Source of the DNA: Physcia stellaris
Lineage: Eukaryota > Ascomycota > Lecanoromycetes > Caliciales > Physciaceae
Direction: 5' to 3'
Assembly: GCA_018902385.1 (NCBI GenBank)
Contig: JABSSW010000001.1
Location: 1,550,001-1,614,000, forward strand
Length of the DNA stretch: 64,000 nucleotides
Of the stretch, positions 1 to 11,155 are shown one piece after another (the stretch's first letter is position 1; each line of letters opens with the position of its first letter). The translations under genes were made by a program, and so were the position numbers. The notes beneath the pieces are model-generated. The model worked only from the letters and a program-made list of their open reading frames with translations. It ran no database searches and was not told where the DNA came from.

Positions 1-437
1 GAAGGGCAAAAGCTGGGCTCTATGGAGAAGATACTAGCCAGTGGTCTTGGTGGTGGGTTGAGTGCGTGGAATCAGCCAATTGAGGTCATACGAGTCGAGA
101 TGCAGAGCAAGACTGAGGATCCCAAGAGGCCGAAGAATTTGACTGTGGGCAAGACGTTTAATTACATCTATTCGAACAACGGGATCAGGGGGCTTTATCG
201 TGGCGTTGCCCCTAGGATCGGTCTTGGTGTATGGCAAACCATCTGTATGGTTGCGTTGGGTGATATGTGAGTCCACTACCCTTCTAAAACTAAAAGAGGA
301 TTGCCAGCTGATATCTACGAAACCTAGGGCGAAAGAAGCTGTCGAGAAGCTGACAGGTATGCACGTCTCCATGTCTATCAATCAGTCATGCTAACGCCTT
401 TCTCAATGTAGGGGATAAGGTTACTGCCAAACATTGA
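1..437 (+). CDS. YHM2: Mitochondrial citrate/oxoglutarate carrier, YHM2 type (3' end)
   Basis: This is the C-terminal part of a mitochondrial carrier family protein of the inner membrane; the 5' part lies off the window. Exons are 1-266, 328-356 and 412-437. The reading frame is open from base 1. The third carrier repeat signature is visible as QPIEVIRVEMQSK, followed by NNGIRGLYRGVAPRIGLGVW. After splicing the protein ends in EKLTGDKVTAKH. The unusual PIEVIRV signature and the ending fit Yhm2, which exchanges citrate for oxoglutarate and was first found as a suppressor of mtDNA loss in yeast. Both introns use GTGAGT or GTATGC donors and TAG acceptors. A possible poly(A) signal, aataaa, lies at 619-624. 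Confidence 0.88.
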
Positions 438-1544
438 GCTGGACTTGATCCTCGAGCAGTATGGTTGGCGTGCCAGTCTTCCATACTATGTATACGTCCA
501 GCAGCTTTTGCTTTCTATTTTGCGGTTCAGCATGTTTTTGTTAGCATAACGGGGGCGTACCATAAACGGCGTTGGCCCCCACTTGGCTGCCTCACTGCTG
601 AGAAAACGGCATATGAACAATAAAAATACGCTTTCTTGTCAGCACTCTTCCGAAGAGGTTTCGACACCCCACTCGTAGTACACATGCATGCCCTCGAATT
701 TCTCATCCTGTCGCGACTTTTGTTATTATTTGAGGTCTCTTCTTACGTTTACAATAGTATGCTCACCTTGTACTATCTCACCTTCAGAATTATTGGTTCC
801 AACTCTAATCGTCCTACGAAGCTACCAATATAATTCTACCGAACTTTGAATACTATCTGCTGATAGCTAAGCGAAGCCAATTCTACAGTTGGCCCTGCTC
901 GTCCCTGTCCCTAATGGATGGTCGCCAACACCCAAACACAATGAAAGAGTGATGGAGCAATAATGACTCCAGTCAACGAGTTAACCGCAGGCTTCCGGAC
1001 CCAAATTAGAGATTTCGGGAACCGACCGCGCCCGTACACTTGGAATCTTTGTCGGAGTGTCTGGTCGATCCACTGTGGCTTTCATCATTTGGTTCAGTAG
1101 CGCATAATCCCGAAACAAGCGTCAAGCAATGCTCGTATGAATAGCGTACCTTTGCTAATGTGTCTCGCTCTGCTTTGTTTGGTTTTCCTGAAACTCTATC
1201 TTTGGATGGATAACGTCTGTTCGCATGCCCTTTGTTTAAGATTCAGCTGAGACAAAAAGTGGGTATATTATCACCTTGGACGTACGATACTTTCTTGCAC
1301 TCATCGGCGTGAGAAATCTTCAAGTTTACCACCGCCCAAGTCTGCTTTTTCTGAGACCACGGTGCTTCCTAGACTACGAGAGCAGGACTTTCGAAATCCA
1401 CAAACCCATCTTCAACCGATTACCTTCAGTCAACCATCTTCAGCGACCCATCTTCAAACAAGCACCTTCAGCGACACAGTTGTAAAAAGCCGCCTTCAAG
1501 CGGTCACTTTCAAGCCGGCGCCTTTAAACCGTCACTCACCAACA
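438..1544. other. Intergenic, no gene seen
   Basis: This holds the 3' flank of the YHM2-type gene, with an aataaa motif at 619-624, and the upstream region of the next gene. Short open frames here lack ATG starts or similarity I recognise. From about 1390 to 1500 there is a run of imperfect repeats of the type 'ttcaa/ttcag + cacc' just upstream of the next start. Confidence 0.6.
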
Positions 1545-2048
1545 ATGGCAGCCAACCAGTGGCGACCAGCCGAACTCCTCAGTATCGGATATATCGACAT
1601 CAACAACTCCTTCCAGTGCGTAGGCTTCACGGACAAAAAATGCAAATGCACCAACAAGCTCAACAAGGATTGCCGCATCGAAGCATCAGACATTCTCCGC
1701 CGCATATCCACAATGGACACTCACTATGATGACTTCGATGAAATCCTGAGGGAACTCGCAACTGTCCTCCTGTGTACGAAAAGCCGACACCGTGAAAAGT
1801 GCATGCACAAAGTAGTAGAGAAGTGGAAGGCCGCGATCAAGGAGCATGGTGACAGGGAGTTTGCGAGGAGGGGAGGAGACACGGTTATGGGGGAGGCGTC
1901 GGACACACAGCAATATCTGCGGGATAAAGTGGCAGACCTGGAAGTGCGTATTAGGCGTTTGGATGTAAGCGACGCTGTTGGAGGATCTTCGACGAAACGC
2001 TATTCAAGGCACCTCAACAATAAGCTAGAGGATGTCGAACGAGCTTGA
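1545..2048 (+). CDS. Small Cys-rich hypothetical protein
   Basis: This is an uninterrupted 167-residue frame. I chose the ATG at 1545 (context CAACAATGG) because the open frame upstream begins only with a non-ATG codon. An N-terminal segment has clustered cysteines and lysines (CVGFTDKKCKCTNKLNKDC), then a helical region ending in LLCTKSRHREKCMHKVVEKW. The C-terminal third looks like a short coiled coil (LRDKVADLEVRIRRLD). The pattern of a Cys cluster, then 'ILRRIS', then 'LLC' plus a Trp helix resembles the N-terminal segment of some fungal proteins that also carry a T5orf172/GIY-YIG domain. No such nuclease domain is present here. The function is unknown, and it may be a truncated relative. 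Confidence 0.5.
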   Translation: MAANQWRPAELLSIGYIDINNSFQCVGFTDKKCKCTNKLNKDCRIEASDILRRISTMDTHYDDFDEILRELATVLLCTKSRHREKCMHKVVEKWKAAIKEHGDREFARRGGDTVMGEASDTQQYLRDKVADLEVRIRRLDVSDAVGGSSTKRYSRHLNNKLEDVERA

Positions 2049-2465
2049 AGCGTACAAGTGTGGCCTGGGAATCAATGAAGCAAGGTTCGGCCCTACCTAA
2101 TCCAGTTGCAACGGTTCCGTATTAATGAAGACACGCTAGTATCCTCTGTCAACTCGAAATGTTGCACAGGCCCGCTATCTCCTGTTTCGATCATGTTAGG
2201 CATGCGCCTTGGAAGCTATCATACCGTCCAGAGCTTTGGATCATATCTCTTACACTCGGATTTTTCTCCTCAAGCGAAACCTCCAAAATCTTCGCGGCCA
2301 GGACACCTTCAGGGATTTTCCAAACTCCAAAGGACCATGGTTCCTCGCCACCTAGCCGAGAATTTCCCTAACACGATAAGAGCCACGCTTTATCGGCTTG
2401 TAATTCAGCAGGGCTCCCCTATGTGCGACATCGAGGGATCATACCGGATATCCATGCTTCTCGAC
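2049..2465. other. Convergent intergenic stretch
   Basis: This is the 3' flank between a plus-strand and a minus-strand gene. An open frame crosses it but has no ATG-started homologous product. Nothing else is seen. Confidence 0.5.
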
Positions 2466-3236
2466 TCAGACTGACCGATCGCTGGGTTTGGCTCGTCGCT
2501 GAATTAGCACGCGCAGAAAGGGATATACATTCTTTTCTATACTGCGGAAGATAGGTTGCGCGTCGGATTCGTCTTTAATCCTGAGAAGGAACCTGAACTC
2601 AATTTGATCCAGTCGCAGGCCCAGGAGAGCAAGCAGATTTAGAAACTCTTGAGGCGGTTGAGCGGGCGACATAGCTATGTACTCTTCCCAGGATGTATCG
2701 TGCAGCTCCCCGCTCATGACATTTGGTCCACCGAGAACGGTCAAAGTTTTCAGCTTCCTGAAATGATGATATCTCGGCAAAGCGATGAAGTCGGTGGATC
2801 TCGTGAGACTATAAATCGGCATAACCACATTTTCAATGCTTTCCACGGCCGTATCAAAGGACGAAGACCGAACTTTGCCGTCTCGTAACTCTGCAAGCAT
2901 CCAGGGAGGGATAAAGAAAGACTTATGGCGAAAGAAAGCGGAAATTGCGCTCTTCTTTAGGGCACGACAGGTACTTGTAGCAGCACGCCAATCCGAGTAG
3001 TGCCTTTTCTGGTTTTGCGGCATCATCTTCATCCACACTGGGCTTGAAATGCAGGATTGGCGAGATCTCAGTCGTGCTGTCTCAGCTTCTCGAATCATGC
3101 TGTTGCGAGAATACTTCAGGTATAGCCAGAAGTAGACGGGAGTATCGCTGGCCATTGCAAATGTCATTATCTCTGAGAGCAACTCGACTGGCAGCGAACA
3201 AAGTCCCCGAGGGGAGGCAGGGTCAGTTTGAGTCAT
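2466..3236 (-). CDS. F-box-like domain protein
   Basis: This is a single coding exon of 256 residues starting at the ATG at 3236. An F-box-like motif lies near the N-terminus (LCSLPVELLSEIMTFAM, residues about 12-28). It is followed by Trp/His-rich sequence (W..M, HYSDWRAATSTCRALKKSA) of the sort seen in fungal F-box proteins. F-box proteins recruit substrates to SCF ubiquitin ligases through Skp1; the substrate here cannot be inferred. Upstream on the minus strand, a GTAAGT donor near 3320 and a TTTGCAG acceptor near 3249 lie just before CTCAATAAATATG. I read this as a 5' UTR intron. The longer upstream open frame starts with GTG and is ignored. An in-frame ATG at 3359 would only be used if that intron is retained. 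Confidence 0.6.
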   Translation of the reverse strand: MTQTDPASPRGLCSLPVELLSEIMTFAMASDTPVYFWLYLKYSRNSMIREAETARLRSRQSCISSPVWMKMMPQNQKRHYSDWRAATSTCRALKKSAISAFFRHKSFFIPPWMLAELRDGKVRSSSFDTAVESIENVVMPIYSLTRSTDFIALPRYHHFRKLKTLTVLGGPNVMSGELHDTSWEEYIAMSPAQPPQEFLNLLALLGLRLDQIEFRFLLRIKDESDAQPIFRSIEKNVYPFLRVLIQRRAKPSDRSV

Positions 3237-4135
3237 ATTTATTGAGCTGCAAAGGGACTCAGAGTCAGATTTTGCTAGCTTTGGGAGGGTCGGTGTAATG
3301 CATTGCGGTAAAACACTTACTTGTATGATGCTGGCTAAAGTGGATATCTCACTTAGCATATAGGATAGTCTCTGACAATGTATCTTGATTCGAAAGGAAG
3401 CTACGTTACTTCTCTCCGTAATAGTAAGTAGATAGTATGCTTTGCTATAAAGTTTCACGAAGAATCATGCAGCACAATCTTATCAAAACCTGTGCTTTAA
3501 GAGAGTTCTGTCTACATTACATTTGTTAAATATGGTGTTGTAGGAAGGTGCAGCTGACTGTGGAATTTCTCCGATGTAGGTACCTACAACATTTCCCCAA
3601 AATGGGACGAACTACGAAACCAGCAACTGTTCAGCATCGTCTTTGTACAACTCATACTGGGCACGAGAACACTTCTGCTAAGCGTCAAGTTCAAACAAGC
3701 TCGGTATAGACTTGGTAATAACTGTATGTAGCGGCCGTCGGTAAGGAACAGAAACTTCAAGGGAGCTAAGTCCTCGTTTGCTCCAGCTACGGCGCCATGG
3801 GTATTCCTGATCTAGGATCACGTAGCAGGGGACAAGATGGTGGTGTTGTGCAATGAACTGCGACTGCCATAATTTCCCACAATAAGTCGCGCCCAAAGAA
3901 TGAGTTGGAAGAGGAAAAGGAAATCGCGAGAGGGAAGTTGGTGGAGTTATGGTCCCAGTGAGCCGCGCTTGGCTGGCCAATCAGAATATTTTTGATAATC
4001 AGGCGTTAGGTAGAGAGGGCCGCCGCGCCGTCACTACTCGAGTCAATATGAACCGGCATTTCGATATCGGTCTCAAAGTCGTTGCTCGCCACACCCTTTT
4101 TTCTCGTGTTTCTTTTGCCAACATCTATGGTGGCC
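3237..4135. other. Divergent upstream region of F-box gene and complex I gene
   Basis: This contains the probable 5' UTR intron of the F-box-like gene (about 3249-3320, minus strand) and the promoter of the complex I 75-kDa gene. A short perfect palindrome, gtaggtacctac, lies near 3576-3587. No further gene is seen. Confidence 0.5.
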
Positions 4136-6695
4136 ATGTTGCGGCGGGCTATCCTTAGGTCTGTGGCCCGAGGGACCCGAGAATCACGGCATCATGGCAT
4201 CAGAACGTTCAGCGCATCGTCGAGGAGGCGGGCGGAGGTGGAACTTACAATTGGTGGGTATTCTTGAATCTCACGATTTAGCAGATGTTGCAGAACTAAC
4301 CCAGAATCAAGACGGGAAAAAGGTATCAATAGAGGGTGGGTTTTACCGCCGTCAAGCTGGGAGAATGGTATTAATTGCCCCCACAGCGGGATCTGCATTG
4401 ATCCAAGCCTGCGAAAAGGCCGGTGTGACGATACCGAGGTATGAAGACATGAAAATTCTTTGTAGCTATCGCTAATTTTCTGGTGTAGATATTGCTACCA
4501 TGAGTAAGTTGCCATCGTTTCAGCGGGAACACCACAGGCTAAATTATTGGAAGAAAACTCATGATTGCCGGAAACTGTAAGGAGATGTTTCGGACGCTAC
4601 AGTATCTGTTGCTGATCATGGTCAGGTCGAATGTGTTTAGTGGAGGTCGAAAGAGCGCCAAAGCCCGTGGCCTCTTGTGCGTGGCCCGTACAACCTGGCA
4701 TGGTAGTCAAGACCGATTCTCCTCTTACACACAAAGCCCGTGAAGGGGTTATGGAATTTTTATTGGCGAATCACCCGCTTGACTGTCCAATTTGCGATCA
4801 GGGAGGAGAGTGCGATCTACAAGATCAGTCGATGCGATACGGCGCTGACCGAGGACGATTTCACGAAATTAGTGGCAAGCGAGCGGTGGAAGATAAGAAT
4901 ATGGGGCCGTTGATCAAGACATCAATGAACAGATGTATCCACTGTACAAGATGCATACGGTTCGCGAACGATGTCGCAGGAGCTCCGGAGCTTGGATCAA
5001 CGGGTAGAGGCAATGACATGCAGATCGGAACATACCTCGAAACAGCCCTGGATTCGGAAATGTCCGGGAATGTCATTGATCTATGTCCTGTCGGAGCGCT
5101 GACGTCCAAACCTTATGCTTTCCAAGCCCGGCCGTGGGAGCTGCAGCATTATGAATCTATAGATGTCTTGGATGGACTAGGTTCGAGTGTTAGGGTCGAT
5201 GCACGTGGTCTCCAGATCATGCGGATACTGCCACGACTGAACGATGATGTTAATGAAGAATGGATCAATGATAAAACAAGGTTTGCTGTTGATGGTCTCA
5301 AGACTCAGAGATTGACTACGCCACTGATTCGAAGAGACAATCAATTCCAGCCGGCATCTTGGTCAGAAGCTCTGACAGAAGTGGGAAACGCCTTTCAAAG
5401 ATTAGCACCAAAGGACAACGAGTTCAAGGCAATCGCTGGCCACCTTGTTGAGACTGAAACTCTAGTCGCAATGAAGGATCTCGCTAACAAGCTCAACTCC
5501 GACAATCTTGCCCTTGACCAACCACAAGGTAGCCAACCGATAGCTCATGGCATAGACGTTCGCTCGAATTTCGCCTTCAACTCTAAGATTTATGGTGTTG
5601 AAGAAGCTGACGCCATACTCCTTGTCGGCACCAACCCCAGGCACGAGGGTGCCGGTCTTAATGCTCGTATCCGCAAGCAATGGCTAAGATCAGATCTCGA
5701 GATTGGTCTTGTTGGCCAGCGCTTCGAATCCACATTCGAATTCGAGCACCTCGGCACCGACGTTCCAGCCCTCAAAAAAGCCCTTACAGGACCCTTTGGC
5801 AAGTTCCTTCAAAGCGCCAAACGCCCCATGATTATTGTAGGTTCCGCAGCCGTCGAGCACCCTGATGCAAAAGCTATCTTCGAGACCGTTGGCGCCTTCG
5901 TCGATAAAAACGCCGCCAATTTCCTCACCCCAGATTGGCAAGGCTACAACGTCCTCCAACGCGCCGCTTCCCGTGCCGGCGCCTATGAAGTCGGCTTCAC
6001 TGTTCCCTCCCCTGCCGTTGGCAACACCACGCCTAAGATCATCTGGCTCCTAGGTGCAGATGAGATATCCGCGGCTGACCTCCCCAAAGACGCGTTCGTC
6101 ATCTACCAAGGCCACCACGGCGATAAAGGTGCCCAGCTTGCGGACGTTATTCTCCCTGGCGCAGCCTACACCGAGAAGCATGGCACATACCTCAATACCG
6201 AAGGTCGTGTGCAGCTAACCCGAGCCGCGGCCGGCCCTCCTGGCGCCGCTCGCGACGACTGGAAAATCATCCGCGCAGCGAGCGAATTCGTCGGCGCACC
6301 ATTACCGTACGACGATATCGAGGCCCTCAGGGACAGAATGTGCGAGATCAGCCCCGCATTGAGGAGCTACGACGTCGTTGAAGGGACCGGGATGCCGCAG
6401 CTACAGAAAGTACAGCTGGTAGATCAAAATAAGGGAGCTAAGCCGACGGGCGAACCATTCAGATTACCGATTGAAGACTTCTATATGACGGATAGTATAT
6501 CGAGGAGTTCACCAACCATGGCGAGGTGTAGTGCGGCGAAGAGGACGGGGAATCCGGAGACGAATTTCATGGCGCCGGGGTGAGTTCTTTTCATCGTCAC
6601 TGTGGTATGTTGAGAGGTTTCAGCTAATGATGTTGTGCAGGGAACCGAATTCGCAGGTTGGATATGGGCCACAGCAAACTGCGATCGCGAAGTGA
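4136..6695 (+). CDS. nuo-78: NADH:ubiquinone oxidoreductase 75/78-kDa subunit (complex I, NDUFS1 homologue)
   Basis: This is the largest electron-transfer subunit of the mitochondrial complex I peripheral arm. Exons are 4136-4253, 4312-4335, 4387-4438, 4489-4503, 4554-4576, 4626-6579 and 6641-6695, giving 746 residues, as usual for the family. An Arg/Ser-rich mitochondrial presequence (MLRRAILRSVARG) leads. The plant-ferredoxin-type [2Fe-2S] motif C-x10-C-x2-C-x13-C is assembled across exons 4-6. The HPLDCPICDQGGECD motif and the CIHCTRC/CPVGAL motif supply [4Fe-4S] ligands, followed by a molybdopterin-oxidoreductase-like domain. The C-terminus after splicing is EPNSQVGYGPQQTAIAK. Six introns crowd the ends, and exons 4 and 5 are only 15 and 23 nt. 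Introns 1 and 4 appear to use AAG acceptors. TGTACATA lies in the 3' flank at 6812-6819. Confidence 0.96.
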
Positions 6696-7413
6696 TACAA
6701 GTGAGATGGTTGTTCTCGTCACGGAGGACCGTTTGCCTGAATCGACCGAGGTGTTTCTTGCATTGGGCTGAGCTGGCGTTTGTGGGCATTGGGCAGGGGC
6801 GGGGGGACGATTGTACATATTGCAGCTTTTTAAGATATAGCTGTTGCCAACACCAGCAGCTACATACTGTCTTCCGTACCTTACATTGAACATTTCACTC
6901 AGTATCCGCTCTCAGTCTTCTTTTCCACTACGTCAAAACCGGCATCTCGTTTCACACTTTGATGATGCGAATTGACGACTTGACCACTTGACCACTTGAA
7001 GATCAAGTCGAACGACACTATTTCACCAGTCAGACGAAATAGAATCTTTCCATAGCCACTTGATTAGATCTCAGGCTTGTAGGGCATTTGCTATCTACGA
7101 GATTCAGGAATGTAAAGTTAGGAGAAGATTAGAAAATCGAATAATATTTGATATTCTGACGAGAGGTATCGAAGCTCGAAGCCACATATCCTAGATGCCT
7201 CTTCCCACCTCATCTACTCTATACATCGGCATCCTCCATATAGCAAGAAAAAAAAAATGCTTCGTAAACCCTGCCGTATAAAACCCCACCCTTTTTTTCT
7301 TCTCATTTCTCCTCGCTGAAGCAAAACAACCCCAATAAATAACAACAACAACACCGACGCTCGAAATAAGTTCGTCATCAACCCATCAATGTCGTAGCAA
7401 AGTCTCGGTGTCA
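6696..7413. other. Convergent intergenic region
   Basis: This is the 3' flank of the complex I gene and of BYR4. It contains TGTACATA (6812-6819, matching the TGTANATA PUF-binding consensus) in the complex I 3' flank. Around 6978-7000 there is a short tandem of the 8-mer cttgacca followed by an inverted cttgaagatcaag. An A-run lies at 7248-7257. No gene is seen. Confidence 0.5.
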
Positions 7414-10400
7414 TCATTGAAGCAAAGCCGGCAAATTCTCCACGACTCTCATGATCCCCCACCTCGCATCTTCCTCCTTCCGTCCCTCGCCGATCCACCC
7501 ATCGACTTTCCGCCTCCATTTCTCTTCTTCCGCTCTTTGCCGCTGCACAAACGCCGGCCCGACGTCGAACTCTTCACCCACAAGCCACTCATCTTCCACG
7601 CCTGCGCCGCCCTTGGCGCCGAACTCCTCATCCTTGTTGCCCAAGCCGCTGATCGATTTCTTCTCCTTCGAATCCTCCAGGTCGTCTAGTCCGGCGAACG
7701 GATCTTCGTCATCATCGACGGTGTCAGGGGACATGGGGTTCGAAGCGCCGCTGCCACGGTGCTGCGCCGAGCTCTGGTGGTTCGGAGCCATCTTGAGCCA
7801 GCACATGCGCTGAGGATCAAACACCATGCCGCCAACGACCTGCACGCCCTTCGACGCACCCACATTCGCAATCAGCGCTGGGGCGGCCTTGGACTTCCCA
7901 CCGCTGGCGAGTGTCGGTGACTGTGGAGACTGGACGGGAACGTCGAAAGGCGCGAGAGCGTTCTCGTTGCCTTCCCAGCGGAACAAAGTTGGGTTCCATT
8001 GCATGCCTTTGAGGGTCTTGATGCTGTTGACACCGTCGCCCATGGGCTTGATGAGTTTTGGCTTCTGAGGGGGAGCTTTCCCCCGTCTAACGCGCTGCGT
8101 ACTAGGAGAGGCGAGGCCTTTGCTGCCGGCATCGATACGGGCTTTCCAATTTGTACTTACTGGAGCCAGAGGGCCAGACTCGCGGACTGTAGGTAGGCTG
8201 GGCTGGGAGTTGAGGGTGGCATTGACGGAGCCCATGCGCTGTTCACGGGCCAGGCGTGACGCATTGGTGTCGCGAGCGAAACGAGGAGTAAATTCTTGCT
8301 TGACCGGGCTCAAGGGGGTTGAGGGTGGAATGGCGGATGAGGACTCGATGGTCGATGAGGAGTTGTTAACATGGGAGAGACCGAGCTTGCTGCGCATTTG
8401 GACTGACTTAGGGGCACCACGGGCAATGGGTTGCTTGACGAACTTAGACTCGGTTTTTTCGGACGTTGGCAAATCGTCAAAGACTTCCAATTCATTGCCA
8501 TCGCCAAAGGCTCTCCGGCGTGTTGGTCTTGTGAGTGTGCGTTTGGAGGCAGCTTCTCGAGCAAGAGCCTCTGGCGCAACATCTCTACGGCCGGTTGGCG
8601 TGGTTGGCCGATGATGTACATTTGACAGGCGGGAGATCGGGCGGTTAAGCGGGACATTCTCGTTAGAATCGGAAGAATTTGGGCGGTTGAAAGTCCTCGT
8701 GGACTTGACGCTAATGTGGTGTGACTGGGCGTGAGACGTGCCCGCAGGAAGAAAAGGTACAGGTGGCTTCCTCGCATTGGCCAGACTCGACTCCGCACCA
8801 GATCGCTCAATAGGAGTCTTGGGCCTCGAAGGCAATCCCTGACGATGCCCGTAATCATTTCTTGAAGGGGGCCTTTGGTAGCTGGGTTGGCTACGGGCGG
8901 GTGACTGAATTGGCATAGCAGGCATTGAGCGTTTGGCCTTGAGATATTGCGCTGGATTCGTGCTTTCCCCTCGCAGATTGTCCTTTGAGGATTTTGAGGT
9001 CAGCCCACGACGGCTCGGAGTAGATGGGCCTGTTGCATGAGAAGAAGGTGTTGAAGGTGTAGGGATAGCTGACACAGATGAGTTAGCGGAATGGCCTCCC
9101 ATCCGTGACTGCGATCTGCGGTATCCGGGCACTGGTCCGCCAGTCTCAGATACAGACTCTAGTGTGGTACGAGCACGTTCATGGCTTTGTGGTTTCGGGA
9201 TCCTAGTGATACCTGGCTGGGCTTTGTTCGTAAATGTGAGAGTGGTTGCTGTTCGCTTTGGACTTGTCTGCCTGGCTGCTTTATGCTTGATATTGCGGTT
9301 AAGTGTGAGTTTGCCTGAATCGAAAACGTCGCCATCTCCAATGTCAATGCCAGCGAAGAAGTCATCTTTTGGCGCTGGCGTTTTGGAAGCTGGCTTGGGG
9401 GGCGAAAGATCGGCGAGATCTGGAGATTCATTTTCCAACCGCTTCTTCAAAACTTCATCAAACTTCAAGGGACCCTCTGGAAGGACCAACCCGTCCAGCC
9501 CTTCATCTTCGCTCTCAGCAGTCAGGCAGCTTGAAGCGCTGGGACTGAAGGCAGAGCTTGGGTTGGATCGACCGTCTCGTCGAGTCCCTCCAAATCTCGT
9601 ACCCAAGCTGCCCTCTGCCCATTCCAGATCAAAATCGTCTGACTGTGAGGCTGGAGTCTTGGGTTGCTCTTTCCGAGTCGATAGTCTCAATGGTTCGCCA
9701 TCTGCAGGAAATTCGATGTCGCCTTCCATATCGTCGGCATCTTTGCCAGGTTTCGAGGGCTTGGCGGGGGAGGTAAAAGTAAACGGCTTTTGCAACGTGC
9801 GATTTTTTGCGACCTTGATCGTGGGTACATCTCCAAAGGATTCATCGTCATCATCGCGGAATTTATCGAGAGCGTTGTCCGCAGGATTGGTTCTTCGAGC
9901 AGACTCCATGCGTTCCATGAAAGTCTGGCCAAGCGGAGGTTTCATAGGACTCGGCGAAGTGGGAAACTCAGCACTGAACTGTCGCAGAGTGTCTGGAAAT
10001 TCAGCGTTGTCGGGCTTTCGTAACTTGAGCCCACCAAGTTCCAAGTTCGGTATTTCCAGGTCTTCACCCCAATCATCACCCAGCACCTTCTTTAGGCGGC
10101 GTCCACCGAGTCGTTTGATAGTACCGCCCAAGAGAGCAGATGTTGGCACATTGTTTGGGATTGGTATACCAGCGCTCTTGGCAGATGCAATAGCGTTCGT
10201 TGTCGAGCTTTCATCGTCGGGTAGCAGAACCTGCCAATCTTCGTCACCTCCTCCAACGGATTCTCTATTCGATATGCGTGAAGAGATAGATTCCCTATGT
10301 TCCCTATGGTACGAGGCGTTCGTGGAACCTATTGTGGTCGTCGAGACATTGCGGAATTGAAGATCGTCGATCCCTTGTAGCTCATCATCATCGTCCCAAC

Positions 10401-10452
10401 ACTCAATCTCATCTTGCACTGCCTGTCTGGGCTTCAGCGTCAATGGCTCCAT
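7414..10452 (-). CDS. byr4: Byr4/Bfa1-type cytokinesis (SIN/MEN) regulator
   Basis: This is an intronless 1012-residue frame starting at the ATG at 10452. The protein is mostly low-complexity, Ser/Pro/Thr-rich sequence with an acidic N-terminus (IECWDDDDELQGIDDLQ). The conserved C-terminal part contains KTLKGMQWNPTLFRWEGNE and VVGGMVFDPQRMCWLKM, which I recognise from Byr4/Bfa1 proteins, plus an acidic DEDPFAGLDDLE stretch. Byr4 (fission yeast) and Bfa1 (budding yeast) pair with the TBC protein Cdc16/Bub2 as a two-component GAP for the Spg1/Tem1 GTPase at the spindle pole body, restraining septation until mitosis ends. It is longer than the S. pombe protein, as expected from the disordered insertions. 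It is divergent from XRCC4 across about 0.7 kb. Confidence 0.88.
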   Translation of the reverse strand: MEPLTLKPRQAVQDEIECWDDDDELQGIDDLQFRNVSTTTIGSTNASYHREHRESISSRISNRESVGGGDEDWQVLLPDDESSTTNAIASAKSAGIPIPNNVPTSALLGGTIKRLGGRRLKKVLGDDWGEDLEIPNLELGGLKLRKPDNAEFPDTLRQFSAEFPTSPSPMKPPLGQTFMERMESARRTNPADNALDKFRDDDDESFGDVPTIKVAKNRTLQKPFTFTSPAKPSKPGKDADDMEGDIEFPADGEPLRLSTRKEQPKTPASQSDDFDLEWAEGSLGTRFGGTRRDGRSNPSSAFSPSASSCLTAESEDEGLDGLVLPEGPLKFDEVLKKRLENESPDLADLSPPKPASKTPAPKDDFFAGIDIGDGDVFDSGKLTLNRNIKHKAARQTSPKRTATTLTFTNKAQPGITRIPKPQSHERARTTLESVSETGGPVPGYRRSQSRMGGHSANSSVSAIPTPSTPSSHATGPSTPSRRGLTSKSSKDNLRGESTNPAQYLKAKRSMPAMPIQSPARSQPSYQRPPSRNDYGHRQGLPSRPKTPIERSGAESSLANARKPPVPFLPAGTSHAQSHHISVKSTRTFNRPNSSDSNENVPLNRPISRLSNVHHRPTTPTGRRDVAPEALAREAASKRTLTRPTRRRAFGDGNELEVFDDLPTSEKTESKFVKQPIARGAPKSVQMRSKLGLSHVNNSSSTIESSSAIPPSTPLSPVKQEFTPRFARDTNASRLAREQRMGSVNATLNSQPSLPTVRESGPLAPVSTNWKARIDAGSKGLASPSTQRVRRGKAPPQKPKLIKPMGDGVNSIKTLKGMQWNPTLFRWEGNENALAPFDVPVQSPQSPTLASGGKSKAAPALIANVGASKGVQVVGGMVFDPQRMCWLKMAPNHQSSAQHRGSGASNPMSPDTVDDDEDPFAGLDDLEDSKEKKSISGLGNKDEEFGAKGGAGVEDEWLVGEEFDVGPAFVQRQRAEEEKWRRKVDGWIGEGRKEEDARWGIMRVVENLPALLQ

Positions 10453-11155
10453 TCTATTCTTCGTCGAGTCGAGTTTTGGCGAATGTTGAAACCGAAAGGT
10501 CTTGAACGCAATGGCTGTATTCCGAGAAGAAGGTGCAGAAGAGACAGTCGTGATATCGTGATTGTTAAAAAGACATCAAGGAGCTCGAGGCTAGGTACTG
10601 TTGAGGTTCGTTGAAGACGGACTTTCCGGCGTATCGTGAAGGCAGTGACTGGTGTTTCCCCCAGAGTACCAGAAGGCAGCTCTCTCGGGGCGGTGGAATC
10701 AGTGTTGATGGCGGAGAAAGGAGGAAGCTGCTTTCGCCCGTGTCAGCCCAGCAATCGCGGTAGCGACTGGCCAACGTGTAGGCGGGGTTATGTACAGCTG
10801 GCGGAGCTCCCTGTGCGGGCGACGCGGGTGAGAATTGAGGTGTGGGCCGAGTCGAGTTGGGTTGATCGAATCAACAGGAGGTTGGGGACGGGACTTGGGC
10901 GAAGGCTGAATTGGTGCTTAGCGTCCTTACTAGCGCTGCTACCTTAACGCGCCAAGCATCCGTCAGCTCGCGTGTACTGTACTCGTACCTATTTCACTAT
11001 TTCATCCCCCGCTCCAGGTGCCCTGCAGGCTGCAGCAAGACCTTTTCGATTGCTGATAATACAGGGCATACTAGCTTCTTGCTCGAAATGACTTTAGATT
11101 TGACTCTTTGCTACATGTGCTAGCATCTCCATTCAAGTTTTCAGCTTCATTCACA
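10453..11155. other. Divergent BYR4/XRCC4 upstream region
   Basis: This 703-bp region separates two divergent ATGs and should hold both promoters. I see no gene and no element I can name with confidence. Confidence 0.45.

Noticed and set aside
9164-10360. 398-codon plus-strand open frame opposite BYR4
   Set aside because: It is the complement of a long intronless low-complexity gene with clear Byr4 motifs. The frame has no motif and shows the Ser/Arg composition expected of an antisense shadow.
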